Part shown: positions 48,125-58,843 of the stretch, in pieces
How positions within the stretch are numbered: position 1 is the first letter of the stretch
Layout of the letters: each line of letters begins with the position of its first letter
Origin: Apiospora phragmitis
Lineage: Eukaryota > Ascomycota > Sordariomycetes > Amphisphaeriales > Apiosporaceae
DNA length: 64,000 nucleotides
NCBI GenBank assembly: GCA_038363925.1
Contig: JAQQWL010000009.1
Span: 1,488,001 to 1,552,000, forward strand
Reading direction: 5' to 3'
Translations under genes and position numbers: made by a program
Notes under the pieces: generated by a model
Database searches by the model: none
Seen by the model: the letters and a program-made list of their open reading frames with translations, nothing else
What the model was told of the DNA's origin: nothing

Positions 48125-48599
48125 ATAGGTTTAATTAAATATAACCGATATAACTCCGCTCGATTATTATATTTTCTTATTACTTATATTAAAAATATAA
48201 TATTTATAAGGTATTAAAAATAATCGCTTTTCGTATTAAAAATAAACCTTTATATATAATTAATTAACGGTAATAAATAATTATTTTAAACGTATATATA
48301 TTAAAGAAATTAAAGACTTTAAGTATAATAAACTTATCTTTTATAAGTATTTTATATATATAAAAGAAAGCGTTAAGTTAAACGATCTTAACTATTTTTA
48401 AAACTATATATAAATAGTCCACGGTATATAACTTAGACCTAAGACTTTAATAAGATAATTTACGATATAGTTTACTAAGCTAGTAAGGGATTAAGAGGAG
48501 GCTAACCGGACTAGGATGTTACTTATATAAAAGCTTAAATTAAGCTGGCTTAGAAAACATAATAAGTATAAGCCCGCAATATAGTGGTTTTACTCCTGA
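48125..48599. other. AT-rich sequence between LINE copy 2 and the NLR relic
   Basis: Heavily mutated from 48,125 to about 48,570; composition recovers near 48,570-48,700. Nothing recognisable; it may include the 3' flank of the NB-ARC/TPR gene. Confidence 0.35.
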
Positions 48600-49567
48600 G
48601 GCCCTGAACGCACTTTCTCGAAGTTAACGCTCCACACTCTTATTTCCACTTATCTTCATTACTTACCTATAATGAGCTCCTCGTTACCGCTCGTGCCGAG
48701 GCTCACTTAATTAATTATTATAATTAATTAAGTAATCGATAAATTTCTATCCTTTATTATTTAATAAACTATTTTTAAAACCTTTTAATACATCGCCTTA
48801 TTTTAAGCGGCGCCTTTTATGCTTATCGTGTTTATACGTAAGCGATAGGATTAAATTTATTCTTAGAAATTAATACGCTAAGGTTTCGAAAGTATAAGAG
48901 CAATTACTTAACTTATTATCTAATCTCTTTAAATAAGATATAGTATTATAAAAGTATTAGAAACGAGATTTTATAAGCTAAGAAGTAGTTCGAATTCGCC
49001 GCCGGCTTTTATATAGAGTTCTCTAGCTACGATTCGCTACTTTTAACGAGCTTTAACATTAGCTAAGTTTCGCATAGTAATGAGTGCTAGTTTATATCGA
49101 ATAAGTATACCGGCACTTAAAGCCTTCTTATATCCTTATAGTGCCCGCTAGTACATCACCCCTGCCTCGTTTATCTTTCTTTAATTAAAGTAGAGGAGGC
49201 CTAAGTTATTAACCGTATCGAGTGTGGATATATAGTCGGCACCTCATGCCTTCTCATATTTTTATAAGGCCCGCTAGTATATCGCCTCGGCTTCGTTAAT
49301 TTTGCCCTGGTCGGAGTAAAGGTTACTTAGGTTATAAAAGACTTAAGGTATATTCAAATCGCTATTTTAAATTATAGCGTAATACTTAATAATATATAAT
49401 AAAAGCTATTTTTATAGCTATTAAAACTAAGAGCTATCTCTTAATAAAACTAGTAAAGCTATATAGCTTATTATGAATTTAATTAAGTTAATATTTTAAG
49501 TTTAGTTTAATATATAAATAATTTAATTATATATATAAAAGTAGATACTATATCTCTTTAACTCGGT
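48600..49567 (-). pseudogene. HET-NB-ARC-TPR gene relic, 3' part: TPR repeats
   Basis: The minus strand from 49,360 reads VFYNLSNLYSDQGKINEAEA, then (with stops at former CAG codons) RAL.KYEKA.GADYISTLDT, VNNLGLLYFN, RKINEAGVMY and GYKKALSAG (to about 49,090). These are successive 42-residue tetratricopeptide repeats of the kinesin-light-chain type found at the C-terminus of fungal NB-ARC receptors. The frame is cut at 49,567 by the Gypsy insertion and its upstream half lies at 57,214-58,528. C-terminal sequence continues to roughly 48,600. Confidence 0.8.
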
Positions 49568-50187
49568 TATAACGAATATTATTTAAGTTTTAAAAGAAAC
49601 TTAATAAAACGTATTAAGGTTTATATTAATAATATAAAAAAATATTTAAATATACGACAAAGATCGTTTTTATTAATATAATAGGTAATAATTAATAAAA
49701 ACGAATAATAATTAAAGTATATAAATTTAAAAATATTTATAATAATTTTATTAATAAATTAAAATTAATATTTAAATTAATTATTAAAATAAAGAATATT
49801 TATATAAAATATATAAAAAACGTTTATTATTATATATTTAATTTCTTTTTTTATTAATCGATTAAATTATTTAATTTACTTTTATATTTTAATAGTTCGA
49901 GTAATTTTTTTATTAATTAAATTACTAACTTATTTCGCCGTTTTTAATAATCCCTATGATTTATTACGTAACGTTATTTTTATTACTTCTTTAAGCCGTA
50001 TTTAGCCTATTACGGTTTAGGATATTATTATCGCGGTCGCCGTACGCTTTTATAATATTAATACGCTTATATTAATATAGTTAGCGGCGTAGTTGGTAAC
50101 CGTAATATTATACCCTAGACGAGGTATTATAAATCCGGCCCGGTAGTTTTATAAGTTTTAATTATATAATTAAATTAGGTCGTAATA
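49568..50187 (-). repeat. 3' LTR of Gypsy copy 2 (left end)
   Basis: 620 bp. It begins TATAACGAATATT, the inverse of the LTR end with TG changed to TA, and ends GTCGTAATA. Confidence 0.85.
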
Positions 50188-50423
50188 TTACTTTCCCTTT
50201 TTTAATTACTTTATTTTTAAAGCGCTAAGTTCTTTAAATATTTTTACCCGCCTATCGTATCGGTTCTTAATAAGCTCCTTTTTTTTTTCCGTTATATTTT
50301 TTATTATAATATTTATTTATTATATTAAATCGAATTAAAAAATTTATTCCTCGTACGAAGTTTAAAAAGACTGAACAGCGTTATAATTTAATTACCCTTT
50401 TCGACGAGTTTAGTTTCGAGGTT

Positions 50424-50867
50424 ATGCCGTGCTCTCTTTGTTTGGAAAAGGGGTGGAAGTGCGTTATATTGGACAGTATTTCTCGCTGTAAGGAGTACGT
50501 TCGTCGTGGTCGGTCCTGCGATAGTTCCGGTCTGTCGGTTTTTACGGTGTCTCGGGTCGTCGATGAGTCCCGTCGCCTACGTTTTAAGGAATAGGCGGCC
50601 AGCGACTCTCTGCGCGAGGCGAGCGCGGCTCTGGAGAAGGCTTATCGGGAGGCTCAAGGGGCCTTTCAGCGCCTGGAGCGAATTCGGCAGCAGCGGAACT
50701 CTTTAGCGACGCGTGGCGTGGAGATGGCTAGGCGTGGTTTTCGTTCTTTAGACGAACTGGAGGCGGCCGAGCACGCTAAATCCGAGGCGGTTATTGAGGC
50801 GTAGTTTTTCGGGGCGTTTAGAGTGGTGGACTGGAACGCGATAAACTTTGACCTCGTTTTGCCTTAA
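50424..50867 (+). pseudogene. GC-rich antisense ORF in Gypsy copy 2 with cysteine motif
   Basis: On the strand opposite gag-pol, between the integrase/chromodomain end and the 3' LTR, an ATG at 50,424 opens a 148-codon frame with only two internal TAGs, both explained by CAG to TAG. It starts MPCSLCLEKGWKC, then RCKEYVRRGRSCD: a CxxC...C...C...C arrangement that could bind zinc, though one Cys of the usual CxxC pair is Tyr. Then follow a helical, Glu/Ala/Arg-rich segment (LREASAALEKAYREAQGAF) and RGFRSLDELEAAEHAKSEAV. Similar hypothetical proteins are common in filamentous ascomycetes, to my knowledge without known function. The block 50,405-50,870 is GC-rich, in contrast to the mutated rest of the element. 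Confidence 0.7.
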
Positions 50868-53800
50868 ACGCCCGTAGTTCTTCCGCGGCGTTCGCCAAGT
50901 ACCTCCTAAGTTCTTAGGTATTATTTTTTAGCGGGTAGCCCTTCTATTAGACGAGGTATTAAAAGCCTTATCTTTTTTTCTCTTATCGATAACTTTATCG
51001 ACTTTATACTCGTGCTAATCCGTTTCGACTTCTAGATATGTATCGATTAAGGTTTTTTCGGCCGCTAGTTTAAATAAAAAGTATAAAATATAAGGTATAT
51101 CCGTATTATTTTAAGTAATAATAATTAATAATTAATTTTTAAAATAGTTTTTATAATTTTAAATAATTTTATTTTTTTAAAGTTTAATTTATTATTTAAT
51201 TGTTTTATTTTAATATTTTATTATAAGAAGTAAACTTTTTTTCTTTTTTTAAAAATTAATCCCTTTAATTTTATTTAATCGGCGTATCTTTTTATTTATT
51301 ATTAAAAAAAATAAGGTTTTATTATAATATAATTTAAAGTTCTTTTAATTTCTTAATTTAAATAATCGCGATTAATACTAGCTTTTTTTTTATTAAATTT
51401 TTAATAATTTATAAATTATATCCGTATTTTATTTAAAATAATAATATATATATAGTTTCGTTATTTATATTATTATAAACGAATTAAATTATTAATAATA
51501 ATTATATTTAATTATTTTATTTATAATTAATATAATAATATAAATATTATTTTAAAATTTAATTTATTCGCTTAATTTATTTGTTTATTTAAAAGTAATA
51601 AGTTATAAATAACTTATATTTAACGCCGAGTTATATTATTAAGGATTTTTAAAACTTAGTAATAAATAACTTATCTTTATTAAAAATAATTATCTCGGAT
51701 AACCCGTACTAATTAATAATCATTCGAAGGAACGTATATATTAAGTTATTAATATTGCTCGATTTTTTATACGGTAAAAAGTAAGTATATTTTATAAATT
51801 TATTCGTAATTATTAAGATATTATCGTAATTAATTTTAATTAAAAGTTTTTTTAATAAAAATAGTTTAATAACGAAATTAAATATAATAGTTTTTTATAT
51901 TTTATTTAATAATAAAATTAATTATAATTTTTTATATAATTAATATTTAATAGTTTTAACTTTATTATAAAAGTTATACTTATTAATTATTTTAATTATA
52001 ATTAATTTAAAGTTTTTATAATCGAATTATGGAATAATTCTTTTTTAAGTTTTAAATATTCCTTAATATTTATATATAAGGTATTTGTAGAATTCTCGGA
52101 TAAAATTTTTATATTATTACTTAAGAATATAGATCTTATTTCGGTAAAAAGCGAGACCGTTATAATTTTCGAGGTGATCCCTAAAGTAATTTACGAGGTT
52201 AAGGTTTTAATTAAATTATTAGAACTTAATAATTTATTTATTATTATATTAAATATAATTTATGACGTTTAATTATTTTAAAGATACGAAGTTACTGTTT
52301 TAATTATAGGTAAGGATTGTTCGCGTTTCGGGCGGGATTTCCTCTTAATAGTTCGATTATCGGCTTAATACGTTAACGCGACTGTTCTCGTTACTCCTTT
52401 AATAAATAATAATGAGGTTAAATTTTAATAAGAATTTAAACTATTATATTTATTATTTATTTAATTTTTTAATAATAATAAGTATTATAAGGTTTTTATA
52501 ATTAATATAAATCTTAATTAGTTTTATTATTTTATTAAAATAATATTTCCATTTTTTATAAGTTTTAATAATAATTATTAACTTTTTATTATAAATTTAA
52601 TAATTTAGTTCTAATTCGTTAAGCTTTTTTAAAAAAAATATAACGGGGTGCGACTTTCCGTTATCGTTTCGTTAATTTAATTACCCTTTAATCGTATAGT
52701 TTAATACGTTGGTTTTAATTTTAAAAGGTTTAAACAGGTTTGTTACGCGAAGTATTAGTTCGTTAAAAATTCGTTCCTTAATATTATAAAAGGCTTTATT
52801 TTTTTTCTCCGTTTATTAGAATAGTTTATCCTTTTTTATTAAGTTTATTAAAAGTATCGTTATTTTATTAAATCTAGGGATAAAAATTTAATAATAATTA
52901 GTTAGTTTTAAAAAAGATTTAACTTTTATAACGCTTATAGGCGTAAATTATTTTTTAATTATTAAGATTTTTAAAGGTTTTATTTAGATTTCGCCTGGGG
53001 ATATTATGTATTTTACGAAAATAACGGATCGTTAATAGAATTCGCTTTTTTTTAAATTAATTAATAAATTAATATCCTATAGTTTTTAAAATATTAACTT
53101 TATATATTTTCGGTACGACTCGTTATTTTCGGAATAAATAAAGATATTATCGAGGTATATTATAATAAACTTATTAAGGTATTTTTATAAAATATAATTA
53201 ATTATAATTTAAAAATTAATTAATATATTAATTAAATTAAACGGTATAACTTAATATTTAAAATAGCCGTACTTAATTTAGAACGCGGTTTTCTATTCCT
53301 TTTCTTTTTTAATTCGGATTAAGTTATATATATTAAGGAGGTCGAATATTATAAAGATTTTAACGTATAATAATCTATTTTATAAATCGTTAATTAAAAA
53401 TAAAAGGTACCGGTTTTTAATAATAATTTCGTTAAGTTTTTAATAATTAATATATATACGTTATTTAGGTTTCTCGTCTTTACTTTTTTTTAAAACGAAG
53501 AGGATGAAGAAGCCTGCTAATAATATAAATAATCGGATAACTCTTTTCTCGAGATTTTCTATAATATATTTTTTTAAAGTTTATTCGTACTCTTAATTAA
53601 GTTTATATATAAATATAAATAAGGGTTCTTTCTTATTTTTAAGGGGTATTTTATAATTTTATTATATATAAAGCGGTAAGCCTATTTCTAATTTTTTATT
53701 AAAAAATACTTCGAATTACCGGTACTTTTTTAATATAATTATTATAATATTTGGCTTAAGCTTTTTAATAATAATATATATTTTAAAAATTTTAAATTTA

Positions 53801-56594
53801 TTAAAGGGTTATTTCCTAAACCGTTATTTATTAATTAAACCTTTTTTTAATATATTTTATTAAAATTAACCTATTTTTTAATTAATTTTAAAATTATTTA
53901 CTTATAATTAAGGTATTTTTAAAATTATATTATATTTTGTAACGTCCGTAATATTGTACGTAATTCGTTTATAACGTTCTCTAATATTAATTAAAAAGTT
54001 CGCGACTTCTTTATATATTTCTTTATCGTTATAAATTATAAATCCTTTATTAACGGTTTTAAATCGGTATAAGGCGTTTTTTTCCTATTATTTAAGTTTA
54101 AAGTAGTTAACGATTCGTAATAAAATATAGTTTCTTTATATTCCGCTATCGAGTAACCCTTTAATATAAACTCTTTTTACGCCTAGTATTAATATAATAT
54201 ATTTATAAATAACTCGATTATTCGTTATTTAATATAAGGACCTATTTTAGTCCGCTTATTGTCGTTTCTTTATAATAAGCGGCGTCTATTTCTTAAACGT
54301 TATATCTATAGGTTATTAATAATATCTTATAATCGATCCTTATATCGTTGCTATTATTCTTTCTATTCCTTATAAGGCGCTTTTTAGTATATTAATAAGG
54401 GTGTTTTTATACTCCTCTTTATATAAAGTGCTATCCCTAATACTTAAAGTTCGGGTTTTTTTAATAATTCGAAGGTTTATTAAGTTTATAATAATTTATA
54501 AACGCTTTATAAGTTTTTTAATATAATAAAAGGGTTTTTTTATTAAGTATATATTTATATGTTTTAAAAATATTAAACGCTTTTTTTTAAATGTTTATAA
54601 GCTCGCGATTTTTTTTAAATATACTTAAAATATTAGTTCTTAAAATACTCCTTTTAATTTTATTTTTTTAAATAATATTATTATAATTATTATAAATCTT
54701 TTTATATTCATAAGTATATATATTGTTTATTTAAGATCGACGTTTAGATTTTTTTAATAATATAATTCGGGTATAGTTATGTAATAAGTCGTTTATTAAT
54801 TTTTCGAAAGAATTATTCGTATTCGAGCTTTTTTATAAAATATTCCGTATAAGCGTTATATATATACTAAATTTATAAAAGCGTAAAGTATCCTTTATAG
54901 GTAAAAAAGATTTATAAGTTATTCTTTATTATATAATTATTATGGATTTTTTAATTAAAACCGGCCGTAATAAATATTTAGTATAAATATTTTAAATCGA
55001 GGTAAAAAATATTAAGGATAATTAATTACCCGTTAATTTTAAAGTTTTTAAATTTAGTAATCTCGTTTATTAACTCGTTTATTAATATATTTATTAAATA
55101 TTTATAATTTATTAATTATCCTGATTAGTTTATAATATTATTTATTAAATTATTATTTTCGTTATAAGGAAGGGGTTATTCTTTTCGTATTATCGTAACG
55201 TTTCGGCTATAGTCTTTCCCGCTTTTTAGAGCTTTAAAGAATTATTTAGTACCTTTTTTATTTATTAAGTGAGAGGTATATTTATTATTATAGTAAGCTA
55301 TTTAAAATAGGTTACTATGTTTAATAATAACGTTATTATTTTTAATAATTATTATAGGGGTATTTTTTACCTTAATAGCGTTAACGTGTTATTTTTTTAA
55401 GACTTATCGGAAGTCTTTTTTTAGTACTCGATATTCTCGAGCGTAATGTCCTAGTTTTTAGTAATTATAGCAGGTGTTACGTAGCTTTTTATCCTGTTTA
55501 TTATGTTTAATAGCGTCGAGGTTTATAAGCCTATTATGGTAGCTATACGCCGTGGTATTTTTAGGCGGTATATAGTTATGTTAGCGTGGTCGCCCCGTGT
55601 TAGCTTAGGTTCGACTGGTCTACCGCTAGGGTCCGCCCTGCTTCTCGTGGCGTTGTTCGTATATACGAGTATCGATCTTAATAATAAGCTCTATATATAA
55701 AAAAAAAAATTATCGGGGGCGTCGAGCCGGCTAAGCTTATCCTTAACGTTATTTTTTAGTCCTCGGTAATATATTATAATTTTCGTAATTTCGGTATAGT
55801 TTAGTCGAGTTATAATATATTAAAACTCGGCTATATAAAAAGCGGTTAATCCTTTTTATTTAAAGGTTTTAAGTTCCTTTTCCGCCTATCGCTTTTCGTC
55901 GGGGTTTTAAAAAAGTGATTTAAAAGCTTATTTAAAGCTGTCGTAATTTTTAAAAATATATTATACCTTTATATAATATAGCTTAACTTATTAATCGTTT
56001 TTTATAAGTTCATTTAAACAAGGTTTAAACTAAGCGAGTATTTTATTTTTAAAAAACGAGGCGGTATAAATAACTCGTTAAGTAACGTTTTAGAACGTTT
56101 TTTTATAAAACCGTTAATAGGTTTTAATTTAAATAAAAAAGTTTCGGAGGTTTTTATTTATCTTATTAAAAAGGGTTAATATATTAATCTTTATACCTTT
56201 CTTTAATATAATAAAGGTTTAAATAATATTAATAGTTATGTAAAAAAGATACACCTTTTTATATAACTTATCGATATTATAAAGTGCCTATTTTAAGGTA
56301 CTTTTAATTAAGAGCTCGTTACGCTCCTTCTCGAGTTTAATATAGTAATGCTAATAGTTAGCGCTCTTTTATTCGAATTTTTTAATTTATTTAATTAATA
56401 TTTATTATATAGGCTCGTCGTTATTATTATTGCTATTAACGTCTATAACAAGGTCCCGTTAAGAGGTACTAGAAGTAGTGATAAGAGTTTTTTTTTATTA
56501 AACGGTATTATTAAAACTAGGTATAAATATAATTCTTATAATATTATTATTTAAAAGTTTAAATAATAACTCGTAAGAATAAAAGTAATTAAAA

Positions 56595-57208
56595 TATAAC
56601 GAATATTATTTAAGTTTTAAAAAAAACTTAATAAAACGTATTAAGGTTTATATTAATAATACGAAAAAATATTTAAATATATAATAAAAATCGCCTTTAT
56701 TAAGATAATAAATAATAATTAATAAAAATAAATAATAATTAAAATATATAAGTTTAGAAATATTTATAATAATTTTGTTAAAGTTATTTATTTTATTAAT
56801 AAATTAAGATTAATATTTAAATTAATTATTAAAATAAAAAATATTTATTATTATATATTTAATTTCTTTTTTTATTAATTAATTAAATTACTTAGTTTAC
56901 CTTTATATTTTAATAATTTAAATAATTTCCTTATTAATTAAATTACCGACTCACTTCGCCGTTCCCGGTAATCCCCGTGATCTATTACGTAACGTTATCC
57001 TTACTACTTCTTTAAGCCGTATCTAGCCTGCTACGGTTTAAGATACTATCGTCGCGGTCGCCGTACGCTTTTATAATATTAGTACGCTTATATTAATATA
57101 ACTGGCGGCGTAATTAATAGCCGTAATATTATATCCTAGGCGGGGTATCGTAAATCCGGCCCGGTGGTTTTATAGATCTTAGCCGCATAATTAGGTCAGG
57201 TCGTAATA
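56595..57208 (-). repeat. 5' LTR of Gypsy copy 2 (right end)
   Basis: 614 bp. It begins TATAACGAATATT and ends AGGTCGTAATA, followed by the duplication TCGGT. Its inner 250 bp (56,940-57,195) are less mutated. Confidence 0.85.
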
Positions 57209-57213
57209 TCGGT

Positions 57214-58528
57214 TAAGCCTAGAGTATTAATATATTAATCGATAAGCTCGTAATCGTATAGCGTACTTATTACGTTATTAAAACTTAATTTATTATTTAA
57301 TTCGTATACCTAGGTTAAATTATTTCTTTTATCGGCTTAAAAAAGTTCGAACTAGATATTTTCGTTATTAAAATACGCTTATTATTAAAATAAGCGGTCT
57401 ACGAATAAATTATACCTCTATAATTAATTATACGAGAGTTATTATATAAAATAAAGCGTATAGTTTTAATAAAAGTTTAAACCTAGAGTATTTATATAAA
57501 GTCTTGCTTATAATTTTTTATATAAGCGAAAATAATAATTAAAACCGATCGAAACGCGTTTTAAGTATATTTTAACCGTGGTAAAAATAAAAAGTAATTT
57601 ATTAAGCTTTTTTATAATATTTATTTATAACGAACGCGTTATAATAATAATCTAGCTTTAATACGCTATAAAAAAAGCGATAAATATCGATTCCTACGTT
57701 TTTTATATAATTAACTAATCTCGGATTATCGAGGTTATCGTAAATAAAAAGCCACCTCGTGTTACTTAATAGGCTTAGCTAGGCCTTTACGGCTTCGGTC
57801 GTCTCTTAATTCTACTATATATTTATAACACTTAAGCGGCTATCGTTAAAATACTATTATAATATTTACCTCGCCACTTTAACGAAGCTTTACTAGATCG
57901 AGGCTTCGTTTTTAATATTAAACTAAAATATAGCGGAATATTCGTCCCGGTAACGCTTCGCGTACGTAACGGTAAGTTATATTTTACCGATACCGCCGAA
58001 ACTATAGAGAACTACGACACGACGGCTTTTATCCGAGTTTAAGTTAATACGCATCTCCGCCAGTTCGCATTCTCTTACGATAAAGTATTACGTCTCGAGA
58101 ATATCCGATAGGTTAAAGGTAACAAAGAAATCGTTAGCTCGAGTCCCTTTTTTAGTCAGCCTTTTCCAAGCATCACTATCTAAAAAGAATAAACCCACCC
58201 TTCACGGCTTTTTGGATCTCCTCCCGCAGCTGTATCTAAGCCTTTTCCCGCCCTTCGCCGTAGATCAGCGGCATGTGGACATCGAATATCCCAAGGAGCG
58301 CATACGCCAGGTCCTCCGGATATTTGGTTTGGCGGTTGCGTACCCAGGCCTCTCGTTCCGAGACGGGGAAGTCGGACAAAGGAGTACCGTAAAGTGCACT
58401 CGCGGGAATGCCTATGATGTCGCGTATCTGCAGCCCCAGAGATTGCTTGTCACCGAGCCACACACCTTTCTTGGAATAGAAATCTACTGACGTCGGCGCG
58501 AGGAGCTCTTGGATAAAGGTCATCACCG
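57214..58528 (-). pseudogene. HET-NB-ARC-TPR gene relic, 5' part: HET and NB-ARC
   Basis: From 58,526 the minus strand reads FIQELLAPTSVDFYSKKG, WLGDKQSLGLQIRDIIGIPA and YALLGIFDVHMPLIYGEG, the C-terminal half of a HET (heterokaryon incompatibility) domain, nearly unmutated and with a first stop just after GREKA (58,236). Beyond it, stops are frequent but the frame reads ELAEMRINLNSDKSRRVVVL, YSFGGIGKI (the P-loop, normally GKT, near 57,990) and LTVTYAKRYRDEYSAIF, then RWLFIYDNLDNPRLVNYIKN (near 57,700-57,780), the kinase-2 box of NB-ARC ATPases. The relic stops at the Gypsy insertion (57,213) and its TPR part resumes at 49,567. The N-terminal half of HET is missing beyond 58,528. Such proteins are fungal NOD-like receptors acting in allorecognition. 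Confidence 0.85.
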
Positions 58529-58843
58529 TGGTTCAAGTGCGTCCGGATACAAGGGGTTTAGGACATAAAAACAGCCCCCCTAAACTAGCCACCGCTTACG
58601 TTAATTTGCGGAAAGGTGTAATAAACGAATATTATCGGTTTAAAACAGGATAGTAAATAGCCCCCCTATTATATTACGAGATATAGAAAAATATAGAGCT
58701 AATAAACGGCGCACTTAAACTCCGGGGCTTAGTAAAAGCGAGGAGATACTTATATACTTAAAACTAAGCTTATTATAAACTATAACCACTTATTAAGTAA
58801 AGACTAGATAGCTTTACGGCTTCTAATCTAACTATAGGTGCCA
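58529..58843. other. Small AT-rich remnant between HET relic and PKS
   Basis: AT-rich sequence contains two similar C-rich motifs, ACAGCCCCCCTAAA (58,570-58,583) and ATAGCCCCCCTATT (58,656-58,669), 86 bp apart in the same orientation. They may mark ends of a small repeat. It also includes the 3' flank of the PKS. Confidence 0.4.

Larger units (their letters stand above)
49568..57208 (-). mobile_element. Ty3/Gypsy LTR retrotransposon, copy 2, reverse orientation
   Basis: Two LTRs in inverse orientation (49,568-50,187 and 56,595-57,208) belong to the same family as copy 1. The target duplication TCGGT lies at 49,563-49,567 and 57,209-57,213. A pyrimidine tract next to the left LTR (50,188-50,215) is the complement of the polypurine tract, confirming minus orientation. 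On the minus strand the gag CCHC knuckle is partly preserved (CYNY, stop, KLGHYA near 55,440-55,480) and the pol region mirrors copy 1 (YLDNIFIYS-type box around 53,140-53,165). The element is 7,641 bp. It splits the NB-ARC/TPR relic. It carries a GC-rich antisense ORF (50,424-50,867). Confidence 0.9.
26106..58200. repeat. RIP-mutated AT-rich block of nested transposons and gene relics
   Basis: Over 32 kb the sequence is dominated by A, T and the TA dinucleotide. CA and TG are scarce while CG stays frequent, as expected when C in CpA context is changed to T on either strand. Conceptual reading of every relic inside is peppered with TAA/TAG at former CAA, CAG and TGG codons. The left border is abrupt (26,105). 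The right border is at about 58,190, with a smaller AT-rich piece at 58,560-58,840. A few patches keep normal composition: 37,430-37,545, 37,800-39,050, 43,231-43,330, 50,405-50,870. Confidence 0.9.

Noticed and set aside
55503..55700. 65-residue plus-strand frame in Gypsy copy 2
   Set aside because: It is the complement of the gag CCHC region of the element, which reads sensibly on the minus strand.
26106..58200. Centromere, mitochondrial insertion or foreign AT-rich DNA as explanation of the AT-rich block
   Set aside because: Recognisable nuclear retrotransposons, DNA transposons and a HET/NB-ARC gene, with CA/TG loss and CG retention, point to RIP of nuclear repeats. A centromeric role cannot be excluded from sequence alone but is not supported.
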